Of a stretch of DNA of 64,000 nucleotides, positions 9,477 through 17,132 are shown piece after piece. Source of the stretch: Lachnospiraceae bacterium. Its GTDB lineage: Bacteria > Bacillota > Clostridia > Lachnospirales > Lachnospiraceae. The notes below the pieces were generated by a model that had not been told where the DNA came from, ran no database searches, and saw nothing but the letters and a program-made list of their open reading frames with translations. The position numbers were made by a program, and so were the translations under genes. How positions within the stretch are numbered: the first letter of the stretch is position 1; each line of letters starts with the position of its first letter. Where the stretch lies: the NCBI GenBank assembly GCA_017431345.1, contig JAFRLH010000012.1, forward strand, positions 1-64,000. Direction: 5' to 3'.

Positions 9477-9716
9477 ATGAGACTTGACAAATACCTGAAG
9501 GTATCCAGGATCATAAAAAGGAGAACGGTGGCCAATGAAGCCTGCGATGCCGGAAGAGTTCTGGTGAACGGAAGACCGGCCAGAGCTTCTTACGACGTAA
9601 AGACCGGAGACGTGATCGAGATCGCTTTCGGCAACCGGACCGTGAAAGCCGAAGTGCTGGAAATAAAGGAATCTCCGAAGAAGGAAGAGACAGCGGAAAT
9701 GTTCCGGTATATCTGA
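9477..9716 (+). CDS. rqcP: RqcP (YabO/Hsp15-like) S4-domain RNA-binding protein
   Basis: A 79-residue protein made almost wholly of an S4 RNA-binding domain (MRLDKYLKVSRIIKRRT, then GRVLVNGRPARASYDVKTGD). It matches RqcP, the ribosome-quality-control factor that works with RqcH on stalled 50S subunits to support alanine tailing. In Clostridia it often lies downstream of hup, as here. GGAGGAG sits 6 bases before ATG. The ABC exporter genes begin 23 bases later, so it may head that transcript. Confidence 0.9.
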   Translation: MRLDKYLKVSRIIKRRTVANEACDAGRVLVNGRPARASYDVKTGDVIEIAFGNRTVKAEVLEIKESPKKEETAEMFRYI

Positions 9717-9739
9717 ACAGACAGAGAAAGGAGGGCTTC

Positions 9740-11581
9740 ATGAAAAAGGGAAAATACATCAAAACATCCATGCTGATGTGTTTCCTTCACGGAAGCCTTC
9801 GTTTTTTTGTTGTCAGCATCCTCTCTTCGGCCATTGTGGCCGGGATCGAGATGGTGACGCCGCAGATCATCAGGATCGTTGTCGATTACTGCCTGATGGG
9901 TGACGCCGGGACGCTGCCCGGACCGGTGGTATCGTTCCTGGATTCCGCCGGCGGCAGGACGGTGCTGTCCGATAAACTCTGGATGGCGGCCGCTGCCGTT
10001 GGGGTGCTTGCGGCGGTTTCGGCGGTATTCCGCTATCTTAACGTCTATCTGAACACCAGAGGGACGGAAAAGATGGTGAAGACCGCCAGGGATCTTCTTT
10101 ATTCGCATATCGAATCGCTGCCGTTTTCCTGGCACAGCGGCAACCAGACCGGAGATATCATCCAGCGGTGCACATCCGATATGCAGACTGTCCGCGAATT
10201 CGTCTCGGAACAGCTCGTGCAGGTCATCAGGATCGTGATCCTGATCGTCTTCTCGGTGGTCTTCATGCTGCTCATGAGCGTGAAGCTGTCCCTGGTCGTA
10301 TTTCTGTCCGTGCCTGTGCTTGTCGGGTATTCCTGGTATTTTTATTTTAAGATCGGGCATTTGTTCCTGGAGTGCGATGAGAATGAAGGCGTTCTTTCTA
10401 CCATCGCGCAGGAGAACCTGACGGGCGTTCGTGTCGTCAGGGCGTTCGGCCGGGAAGAGTATGAGCGTGAACGGTTCAGAAAGCAGAATCACAAATATAC
10501 GGACGCGTGGATGTCGCTCTGCCGGATCCTGTCTGTCTACTGGGCGTCCGGCGACCTGCTGATGTTCGTGCAGATCATGCTGATCGTCGTGATCGGCACG
10601 ATCCTCTGCGTGGACGGTCAGCTGACAGCCGGTGCACTGATCGCTTTTGTGTCTTACAACAACCAGCTGATCTGGCCGGTAAGACGTCTCGGAAGAATGC
10701 TGTCGGAAATGAGCAAGGCCGGCGTTTCCATGGACAGGCTCCTTTACATCCTCAATTCCGGGGAGGAGACCTGGGAAGGCACTGCCGAACCGGATATGAC
10801 CGGGGATATCGTTTTTCATGATGTCAGCTTCGGGTACAATGACAGCAAGGAGATCATTAAAGATCTGTCGCTTACGATCCCGGGCGGGAGTACGGTCGGT
10901 GTGCTCGGCATGACCGGGAGCGGGAAATCCACCCTTATGTATCTTCTGAACGGGCTTTATACGCCCGATTCCGGAAGGATCACCATCAGCGGCAATGATA
11001 TCCGGGATATTTCGCTTTCCTGGCTCAGACGCAGTATCGGCATCGTTCTGCAGGAGCCGTTCCTGTTCTCGAGGACGCTGGAAGAGAATATCGCGCTGGC
11101 TGCCGATACGGATCTTGAAAATGTCAGGAGAGCGGCGGGCATTGCCGCGCTTGACGACAGTGTGAACAGATTCGCAAAAGGCTATGACACAATGGTGGGA
11201 GAACGCGGCGTTACCCTTTCCGGCGGGCAGAAGCAGCGCGCCGCCATCGCAAGGATGCTGGTGCAGGATCCGCCGGTCATGATCTTTGATGATTCCCTTT
11301 CCGCAGTTGATGCGGAGACGGACGCTGTGATCAGGAAGCGGCTTTCGGGGGTGATGGGCGACCGGACTGTTATTCTGATTTCCCACAGGATCTCCACGCT
11401 CGCGGACGCCGACCGGATCGTCGTGCTGGACGAAGGACGGATCGCCGAAGAGGGTACGCATGAGGAACTTCTGCGGGCCGGCGGGCTTTACAGCAGGATC
11501 TGGGCGATCCAGAATCCGGAGGAAGCCGCGGCTGCGGCGGCCTGCGCCGGACCGGCTGCTGTGGAAGGGAGGCTGTCCTGA
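9740..11581 (+). CDS. ABC exporter half-transporter, subunit A (degenerate catalytic site)
   Basis: A 613-residue type IV ABC half-exporter: an N-terminal six-helix membrane domain (about 1-330) and a C-terminal nucleotide-binding domain. Walker A is GMTGSGKST, the signature is LSGGQKQR and the H-loop is ISHRIS. Walker B reads MIFDDS, so the usual catalytic Glu is Asp. In heterodimeric exporters (BmrC/D, TM287/288) one subunit carries such a degenerate site. Its stop overlaps the next start (TGATG), supporting a two-subunit complex. The substrate, lipid, peptide or drug, cannot be read from the sequence. Confidence 0.9.
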   Translation: MKKGKYIKTSMLMCFLHGSLRFFVVSILSSAIVAGIEMVTPQIIRIVVDYCLMGDAGTLPGPVVSFLDSAGGRTVLSDKLWMAAAAVGVLAAVSAVFRYLNVYLNTRGTEKMVKTARDLLYSHIESLPFSWHSGNQTGDIIQRCTSDMQTVREFVSEQLVQVIRIVILIVFSVVFMLLMSVKLSLVVFLSVPVLVGYSWYFYFKIGHLFLECDENEGVLSTIAQENLTGVRVVRAFGREEYERERFRKQNHKYTDAWMSLCRILSVYWASGDLLMFVQIMLIVVIGTILCVDGQLTAGALIAFVSYNNQLIWPVRRLGRMLSEMSKAGVSMDRLLYILNSGEETWEGTAEPDMTGDIVFHDVSFGYNDSKEIIKDLSLTIPGGSTVGVLGMTGSGKSTLMYLLNGLYTPDSGRITISGNDIRDISLSWLRRSIGIVLQEPFLFSRTLEENIALAADTDLENVRRAAGIAALDDSVNRFAKGYDTMVGERGVTLSGGQKQRAAIARMLVQDPPVMIFDDSLSAVDAETDAVIRKRLSGVMGDRTVILISHRISTLADADRIVVLDEGRIAEEGTHEELLRAGGLYSRIWAIQNPEEAAAAAACAGPAAVEGRLS

Positions 11582-13380
11582 TGTACGAAAATACGAATGA
11601 TGCCTCTGTAAAACTGAAATTTTTCGGGCTTCCAAAACTGAGACCATTCCTGCATCCCTACCGCTTTATCATCTGCAGTATGGTGATCATGGGCCTGGTC
11701 GGCAGCCTGATGGATATCGTCACGCCGCTTTTCTTCAGCTATGCGCTGGATCATTTTATCATGAAGGAAACGCTGGAAGGCTTAGGCGCTTTCATCGGAC
11801 TGTACATTGCCGCCATCATTATCAGTGTGCTGACAAATGCAGTGTCCGCTTATCAGGCCTGTCAGATCGAAATGTACGTCGGCAGGGACATGAAGCAGAA
11901 GAGTTTTGATCACCTGCAGACGCTGTCGTTCTCCTATTACAACCAGAATTCCGTGGGCTATATCCATGCACGCGTCATGAGCGATACCGAGCGCATCGGC
12001 GGCTGGGTCGCCTGGGGCATCATGGAATGCGTCTGGAACATGACGTATCTCGGCGGGATCATCATTGTGATGCTGCGCCTGAATCTCAGACTGGCCATGC
12101 TGATCCTGCTGCTGGTGCCGGTGACCACCGCTGCAGCCGTATATTTTCAGCGCAGGATGGTCGCGCTCGGAAGAAAGGTCAGGGAGATCAATTCCATTAT
12201 CACCGGCGGATACAACGAAGGCATTACCGGCGCCAAGACGATCAAGACGCTTGTCGTTGAAGACAAAATGCAGTCCGGATTTGAAAAAGTCACCGAAGAA
12301 ATGAGAAAAACATCGGTCCATCTGGCGCATTTCCGCGCGATGTTCCTGGCGGTGATCTCCTTCTCGGCTTCCTGCGCGCTGGCGCTCGTGCTCTGGCAGG
12401 GCGGCGTGATCACAAAGGCAGGCGTGATGGAGATCGGTGTGCTGTCGGTGTTCATGTCCTATGCGCTCGGGATGATGGAACCGATCCAGTGGATCATCAG
12501 GGCGCTTTCCGATTTGGTCAATGTGCAGGTCAATATCGAGCGTTTTACCAGGCTCATGGCGACGGCTGCCGAGGTCGGAGATACGCCGGACGTCATGGAA
12601 AAGTACGGCGATTCCTTTACGCCGAAAAAGGAAAACTGGGAACCGCTTTTCGGAGACGTGGAGTTCCGGGATGTGAGCTTCCATTATCCGGACGGTGAAG
12701 AGATGATCTTTGAACATTTCGATCTGAATGTGCCGCAGGGGACGAACGTTGCGATCGTAGGCGAGACCGGCGCGGGAAAATCCACGCTGGTGAACCTCCT
12801 GTGCCGGTTCTTTGAACCGACGGGAGGGCAGATCCTGATCGACGGGAGAGACGTCCGGGAGCGCTCTCAGCTGTGGCTCCACTCCCATCTCGGATATGTC
12901 ATCCAGACGCCGCACCTGTTCTCGGGCACGATCGCCGAAAACCTGCGTTATGCAAAGCCTGACGCAACGATGGAAGAGATGGAAGCGGCCATGAAAGCCG
13001 TGGCGGCGGACAGCATTCCGGAGCGGATGGAAGCCGGTTATGACTCGCAGGTCGGAGAGGGCGGCGATCTTCTGTCAACCGGGGAGAAACAGCTGATCTC
13101 CTTCGCGCGGGCAGTGCTGGCCGATCCGGCGATCTTCGTGCTGGATGAAGCGACCTCTTCGATCGATACGGTCACGGAAAAAAAGATCCAGGATGCCACG
13201 GCGTATCTGCTGAAAGGCCGGACGTCCTTCGTGATCGCCCACAGACTGTCCACGATCAGACAGGCGGATGTGATCCTGATGGTGGACGGCGGAAAGATCG
13301 TTGAGCGCGGCACCCACGAGGAGCTTATGGCAGAACGGGGCGCCTATTATGAACTGTATATCCGCAGTTACAAAGGGTGA
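11581..13380 (+). CDS. ABC exporter half-transporter, subunit B (catalytic Glu present)
   Basis: A 599-residue partner of the preceding gene with the same layout. Walker A is GETGAGKST, Walker B is FVLDEA with the catalytic Glu, and the H-loop is AHRLST. Its signature motif reads STGEKQ instead of LSGGQ, the complementary degeneracy: with subunit A this gives one consensus and one degenerate ATP site per heterodimer. The N-terminal half has six predicted membrane helices. No regulator gene is adjacent. Confidence 0.9.
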   Translation: MYENTNDASVKLKFFGLPKLRPFLHPYRFIICSMVIMGLVGSLMDIVTPLFFSYALDHFIMKETLEGLGAFIGLYIAAIIISVLTNAVSAYQACQIEMYVGRDMKQKSFDHLQTLSFSYYNQNSVGYIHARVMSDTERIGGWVAWGIMECVWNMTYLGGIIIVMLRLNLRLAMLILLLVPVTTAAAVYFQRRMVALGRKVREINSIITGGYNEGITGAKTIKTLVVEDKMQSGFEKVTEEMRKTSVHLAHFRAMFLAVISFSASCALALVLWQGGVITKAGVMEIGVLSVFMSYALGMMEPIQWIIRALSDLVNVQVNIERFTRLMATAAEVGDTPDVMEKYGDSFTPKKENWEPLFGDVEFRDVSFHYPDGEEMIFEHFDLNVPQGTNVAIVGETGAGKSTLVNLLCRFFEPTGGQILIDGRDVRERSQLWLHSHLGYVIQTPHLFSGTIAENLRYAKPDATMEEMEAAMKAVAADSIPERMEAGYDSQVGEGGDLLSTGEKQLISFARAVLADPAIFVLDEATSSIDTVTEKKIQDATAYLLKGRTSFVIAHRLSTIRQADVILMVDGGKIVERGTHEELMAERGAYYELYIRSYKG

Positions 13381-13434
13381 TTTTATGCTTCCTGCGGAGG
13401 CAGGTGGAAGATTTGATTCTTTCACAATTAACAC

Positions 13435-13463
13435 TTGACATCACCGGATCACGGTGGTAATAT
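13435..13463 (+). promoter_or_regulatory. promoter of the infC-rpmI-rplT operon
   Basis: -35 TTGACA (13435-13440), 17-base spacer, -10 TAATAT (13458-13463). The transcript would start near 13470, giving a leader of about 145 bases before infC. Confidence 0.88.
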
Positions 13464-13469
13464 ACGTTT

Positions 13470-13613
13470 GCTGTCAATAAAGAAAGAAGAGTTCCGCTCT
13501 CACCCCGGCACACCGGTGACCTGGGTTTCTCCAAGCAGATTGCTTAACGGGCGGAATTTCGGATTCCGCCCTTTTTTCATGAAAATCGGGCATTCAGGTG
13601 GAGGTACAAAGAC
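13470..13613 (+). promoter_or_regulatory. infC leader with transcription attenuator (L20-leader-like)
   Basis: The leader carries a complete intrinsic terminator before the first gene: arms GGGCGGAAT (13549-13557) and ATTCCGCCC (13563-13571), then TTTTTT. Upstream, TTCCGCTC (13492-13499) can pair with GGGCGGAA of the left arm (8 bp including one G-T), a mutually exclusive antiterminator. In Bacillus the same operon is controlled by L20 binding to its leader. That L20 is the ligand here is inference. Confidence 0.8.
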
Positions 13614-14117
13614 ATTAGCGAGTTAATGATTAACGGTCAGATAGGCGACATGGAAGTGCGTCTTATCGGAAGCCACGGAGAACAGATCGGCATTATGAAT
13701 TCAAGGGAAGCCCTTCGTATGGCCAGGGAAGAGGAACTGGATCTGGTCATGATCGCGCCTGCCGCGAAGCCGCCCGTGTGCAAGATTATTGATTATGGCA
13801 AGTATCGCTATGAGATGGCCAGGCGGGAGAAAGACGCCCGCAAGAAACAGAAGACCATCGACACCAAGGAAGTACGGATCTCTCCGAACATCGAAGAGAA
13901 CGACCTGAATACAAAGGCCAGTGCCGCCAGGAAATTCCTGGAAAAGGGAGATAAAGTCAAGGTATCATTGCGTTACCGCGGCCGCGAGATGAGCCACATG
14001 AACCAGACAAAACATGTGCTGGATGATTTCGCAGAGCGTCTGTCGGACATCGCTGTTGTGGATAAGCCTTCCAAGATGGAGGGCCGCAGCCTTGTGATGT
14101 TCCTCAGAAAGAAATAA
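13614..14117 (+). CDS. infC: translation initiation factor IF-3 with ATT start codon
   Basis: IF-3, 167 residues, which binds the 30S subunit and checks the start codon-initiator tRNA pairing. EVRLIG, GIMNSREALRMA and KPPVCKIIDYGKYRYE identify the N-domain; the C-domain begins near VRISPNIEENDL. The first ATG (13626) is 21 bases from the only Shine-Dalgarno (GGAGG, 13600-13604), whereas the in-frame ATT at 13614 is 9 bases from it. An AUU start is the classic autoregulatory device of infC, because IF-3 rejects non-canonical starts. A search that allows only ATG/GTG/TTG would call 13626. Confidence 0.93.
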   Translation: MSELMINGQIGDMEVRLIGSHGEQIGIMNSREALRMAREEELDLVMIAPAAKPPVCKIIDYGKYRYEMARREKDARKKQKTIDTKEVRISPNIEENDLNTKASAARKFLEKGDKVKVSLRYRGREMSHMNQTKHVLDDFAERLSDIAVVDKPSKMEGRSLVMFLRKK

Positions 14118-14195
14118 TACAGACAAGAGACAGTTAACCCGCAGTTATCCTGCATGCCGGAGGGCTCCGCAGGATCAGTAAAGGAGGTAATATTC

Positions 14196-14390
14196 ATGCA
14201 GAAGTTAAAGACAAAAAGAGCGGCTGCCAAGCGTTTTAAAAAGACCGGTACCGGAATGCTTAAGAGAATGAAAGCCTATAAAAGCCACATTCTGACCAAG
14301 AAGTCCACCAAGAGGAAGAGAAATCTTCGTAAAGCCACCATTGCGGATCCTACGAACGCAAAGGTAATGAAGAAGATCCTGCCTTACTGA
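14196..14390 (+). CDS. rpmI: 50S ribosomal protein L35
   Basis: A 64-residue very basic ribosomal protein with the L35 hallmark [18 protein letters not shown] and a C-terminal KKILPY. The start follows AAAGGAGG by 9 bases; an in-frame upstream codon at 14154 lacks a ribosome binding site. It is the second gene of the classic infC-rpmI-rplT operon. Confidence 0.97.
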   Translation: MQKLKTKRAAAKRFKKTGTGMLKRMKAYKSHILTKKSTKRKRNLRKATIADPTNAKVMKKILPY

Positions 14391-14410
14391 TCAGAAAGGA
14401 GACTAGAACC

Positions 14411-14767
14411 ATGGCAAGAATCAAAGGCGGTTTAGGCGCCAAGAAAAGACATAACAGAGTATTAAAGCTGGCAAAGGGTTATCGCGGAGCCCGTTCCAAA
14501 CAGTACCGCGTTGCGAAACAGTCCGTCATGCGCGCTCTTACAAGCGCCTATGCAGGAAGAAAGCAGAAGAAGAGACAGTTCCGTTCTCTGTGGATCGCAC
14601 GTATCAACGCTGCGGCCCGTATGAACGGCCTTTCCTACAGCCGTATGATGTACGGCCTGAAGCTTGCGGGCGTAGATGTGAACCGCAAGATCCTGGCTGA
14701 TCTGGCTGTGAACGATGCAGAAGGCTTCAAGGCTCTTGCAGAAACTGCGAAAGCGAAGCTTGCATAA
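14411..14767 (+). CDS. rplT: 50S ribosomal protein L20
   Basis: A 118-residue ribosomal protein essential for early 50S assembly ([24 protein letters not shown]..., then [10 protein letters not shown]). It lies 20 bases after rpmI with an AAAGGAG site. In related bacteria free L20 represses its own operon through the leader, matching the attenuator at 13470-13613. No clear terminator follows before the tRNA promoter. Confidence 0.98.
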   Translation: MARIKGGLGAKKRHNRVLKLAKGYRGARSKQYRVAKQSVMRALTSAYAGRKQKKRQFRSLWIARINAAARMNGLSYSRMMYGLKLAGVDVNRKILADLAVNDAEGFKALAETAKAKLA

Positions 14768-14806
14768 AAAGTTTACGTTCTTCGTCCGGAATCTGAAAGA
14801 AAGTGC

Positions 14807-14835
14807 TTGCAATTTCGGACGACTTGATGTAATAT
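14807..14835 (+). promoter_or_regulatory. promoter of the tRNA-Pro / tRNA-Arg pair
   Basis: -35 TTGCAA (14807-14812), 17-base spacer, -10 TAATAT (14830-14835), ending 28 bases before the tRNA. Confidence 0.7.
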
Positions 14836-14862
14836 AATACGGCGGCGCTGAAAGTGCCGCAC

Positions 14863-14936
14863 CGGGGCGTGGCTCAGTTTGGTAGAGCGTTCGGTTAGGG
14901 ACCGAGAGGTCGCAAGTTCGAATCTTGTCGCCCCGA
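14863..14936 (+). tRNA. tRNA-Pro, anticodon AGG
   Basis: A full cloverleaf of 74 bases: acceptor arms CGGGGCG / CGCCCCG with discriminator A, D arm GCTC...GAGC, anticodon stem TTCGG/CCGAG with loop TTAGGGA (anticodon AGG at 14897-14899), T loop TTCGAAT. CCA is not encoded. A34 in a proline tRNA would normally be deaminated to inosine or read by relaxed wobble. Confidence 0.93.
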
Positions 14937-14938
14937 CT

Positions 14939-14964
14939 TGCGGGCAGATCTTTTTCTGCCCGCA
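14939..14964 (+). repeat. hairpin between the two tRNAs
   Basis: A perfect inverted repeat GCGGGCAGA...TCTGCCCGC with a T-rich loop. The T run lies in the loop and not after the stem, so it is more likely a processing signal for the dicistronic tRNA precursor than a terminator. Confidence 0.6.
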
Positions 14965-14984
14965 TTATTGCCGAAAGGCAGTGT

Positions 14985-15058
<74 letters not shown>

Positions 15059-15061
15059 CTG

Positions 15062-15101
15062 AAAAAAGAGAACGTGCATTTTGTGCACGTTCTCTTTTTT
15101 T
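15062..15101. terminator. bidirectional terminator between tRNA-Arg and the VanW gene
   Basis: An 11-bp stem GAGAACGTGCA / TGCACGTTCTC flanked by an A run on the left and a T run on the right, so it can stop the tRNA transcript (+) and the convergent vanW-like gene (-). Confidence 0.92.
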
Positions 15102-15166
15102 GCGCCGGGCCGGGAGGCGGTACTCCGGCCTGCCCGGCTTCTTCAGGATGCTCTGCGGCGGGATGC

Positions 15167-16717
15167 TTATCCCACCACCTCACTGTCGTCTGATTTCTTC
15201 TTCTTTTTCTTCTTTTCGGCCTCGGTCTCTTTCTCTTTTTTCTTTTCCTTTTCCTTTTCCTTCTTCTTTTCGGCTTCGGCTTCTTTCTCTTTCTTCTTTT
15301 CCTTTGAATCCTCTGCTTTTTCGTCCCCTGCTTCTTCGGCATCCTCTTCCGCGGCAGCCGTTGTTTCCGGCTGCTTTACGCCCTTGCGGATCGTTTTTCT
15401 GGTCCCCTTATAGTGATCCTTGTTCATCAGGATCCGCTCGCTCTCTTCGCCGTCAATATAGATCACTTTGTAAAGTTCCGAACTGACCGAGGGATGGGAG
15501 GATCCGGAAGTTACTTCTTCGCCTGCAGCCAGGCTCTTGTCTTCGATGACTTCCGGGGAGAGTTCCTCATAGGAGAGCGTATCGGATTCAAATTCGATCG
15601 TTCTGTTCTCCGGGCGGTCTTCTTTCCCGTAGATGGAAAAGTAGAGTTCACTGCCGTCGGCATCCGATGCGATATATACCGGATAATCCTTGTTGTTGGT
15701 GAATATGAAATCCTTGTTCCCTTCCGCGATCGCGGCGTCGGAGGAATACGGTGCATAATGAATGATCATGGAATGCGGATGTCTTTCATCGATCTGCAGC
15801 TCGGCTCTGATCACAGCGTTGTACAGTGTGGTCGATACCTGGCAGACGCCGCCGCCGTAGGCCATTTCGGAGTCTCCGTTCGCGTACTGCGGCGCCAGTT
15901 CATAGCCGTTTTCTGCAGTCCTGGGAAGAATCGTATCGCTGACCGAGAAGGATTCGCCCGGCATGAGCAGCGTGCCTCCGATACGCTCTGATGCAATTCG
16001 GATGTTGGTCTTCCGGGCTCCGCTGCTGGATGAATAATCCGTGTGGTAAGTGCCGAGTTTGTCTTTGACCGCCGAGAGCATCTCGCCGGTCACTTCTGCG
16101 AGGGAGACTTTCGTGTCCGCCTCGATGGTCATGTCAGCGGTCAGTTCTCTGCCGAGTGCTTCGTCGATCTTTGCCGCAGTGGACTCGATATTCGTAACAC
16201 GGCCGTGAACATCATCTGTCACGATGAAGACGCGGTCCTCACGTTTCAGACTTGCGTTTGCGGGCGCAGTATCGAGCGCTGCGATTTCTTTCTCCACGAA
16301 ATCCTTTACCAGACTGCTGTCCCAGGTATAGCCGACGTCGAGATCGACGTTGCTGGCTCTGAGGTCTGCCCTTGCTTTATATAATTCGATCGGGTTTCCG
16401 CTCTTGCCGAGCGCCGCTGCTTCGTAAACAGGCGTTTCGGCGTCCCAGGAAAGCCCGAAAGCGCCGACTGTGGTCTCGGCAGCCTGTTCATCGAAGGTTA
16501 CGGAAATCTTGTAACCGGCTTTTTCGGTGTAGTAATCGTTGATCCGGTCTATCGCCTGCGAAACGGTGAGCCCGCCAAGATCCTCTCCGAAAGCAGTGAT
16601 GCCCTTTTCAAGCACTGTATTTTCATCGGGCTTTACGGCAGCCAGGGCCGGCGGCAGATTTGCGGCGGCAGAACAGGTGACCGAAAGTGCCAGTAAGATC
16701 AGTTTTGAATATTTCAT
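15167..16717 (-). CDS. secreted VanW family protein with G5 domain and Lys/Glu tail
   Basis: A 516-residue exported protein. A signal peptide ([12 protein letters not shown]... ending near PALAA) is followed by PG_binding_4-type repeats (about 35-220), a VanW domain ([41 protein letters not shown]) and a G5-like segment near residues 380-445. The last ~60 residues are an almost pure Lys/Glu/Ala low-complexity tail. VanW proteins are found in vancomycin-resistance clusters and many Clostridia, and are thought to act on peptidoglycan; the activity is unknown. ATG 16717 has GGAAGGA upstream; longer frames lack a signal peptide at their start. No van ligase genes are nearby. Confidence 0.88.
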   Translation of the reverse strand: MKYSKLILLALSVTCSAAANLPPALAAVKPDENTVLEKGITAFGEDLGGLTVSQAIDRINDYYTEKAGYKISVTFDEQAAETTVGAFGLSWDAETPVYEAAALGKSGNPIELYKARADLRASNVDLDVGYTWDSSLVKDFVEKEIAALDTAPANASLKREDRVFIVTDDVHGRVTNIESTAAKIDEALGRELTADMTIEADTKVSLAEVTGEMLSAVKDKLGTYHTDYSSSSGARKTNIRIASERIGGTLLMPGESFSVSDTILPRTAENGYELAPQYANGDSEMAYGGGVCQVSTTLYNAVIRAELQIDERHPHSMIIHYAPYSSDAAIAEGNKDFIFTNNKDYPVYIASDADGSELYFSIYGKEDRPENRTIEFESDTLSYEELSPEVIEDKSLAAGEEVTSGSSHPSVSSELYKVIYIDGEESERILMNKDHYKGTRKTIRKGVKQPETTAAAEEDAEEAGDEKAEDSKEKKKEKEAEAEKKKEKEKEKKKEKETEAEKKKKKKKSDDSEVVG

Positions 16718-16755
16718 CAGGAAATCCTTCCTTGCAAAATGAGTGTATGCAAGAG

Positions 16756-16775
16756 AGTATAACACAACGGGGCCG
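16756..16775 (-). promoter_or_regulatory. probable extended -10 promoter of the VanW gene
   Basis: On the minus strand TGTTATACT (an extended -10, hexamer at 16761-16756) lies about 38 bases before the start codon. No good -35 is seen. Confidence 0.45.
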
Positions 16776-17020
16776 TATTTTCCACGGCAAAATAAAGGGG
16801 TCGATGAAAATACATGCTGCATCAGAAAACAGGCTGACGCAGCCGGATATATACTATTTTCGTAATACGAAATCGGGAGAAAAAATATAATCGGCTCAAA
16901 TCTCATCTTTTCCCGGACAATCGTAATGAATACATAAAATATATCGTCAATAGTGAGTTAATTTGGCTGTAAACTGCGAAAAATCCAACAGTAACAACTA
17001 CGTAAAAAATGTGTAATATC
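16776..17020. other. AT-rich intergenic region between divergent VanW and NlpC/P60-FnIII genes
   Basis: No gene is seen. It contains a perfect operator-like palindrome TTTCGT-AAT-ACGAAA (16858-16872) and several AT-rich hexamers that could be further promoters. The two flanking genes both encode exported wall proteins, so shared control from this region is possible. Confidence 0.5.
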
Positions 17021-17049
17021 TTGACGAATCGGAAGAAAAATGGTATCCT
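17021..17049 (+). promoter_or_regulatory. promoter of the NlpC/P60-FnIII gene
   Basis: -35 TTGACG (17021-17026), 17-base spacer, -10 TATCCT (17044-17049). The transcript would carry a leader of about 77 bases before ATG 17133. Confidence 0.75.
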
Positions 17050-17132
17050 ACAGGTACTTATGCGGGACACTGATTGTTAAGTTTTTAAGGCACTTTTTGA
17101 ACCGAATTTGGTGGGAATCGGGAGAAAATAAT

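Noticed and set aside
9590-11647. Open frame of 685 codons opposite rqcP and the first ABC gene
   Set aside because: Shadow frame; both plus-strand genes have clear motifs and ribosome binding sites.
15167-16717. Part of a vancomycin-resistance cluster
   Set aside because: VanW-domain proteins are common outside resistance clusters, and no VanH/A/X, VanS or VanR gene lies nearby.
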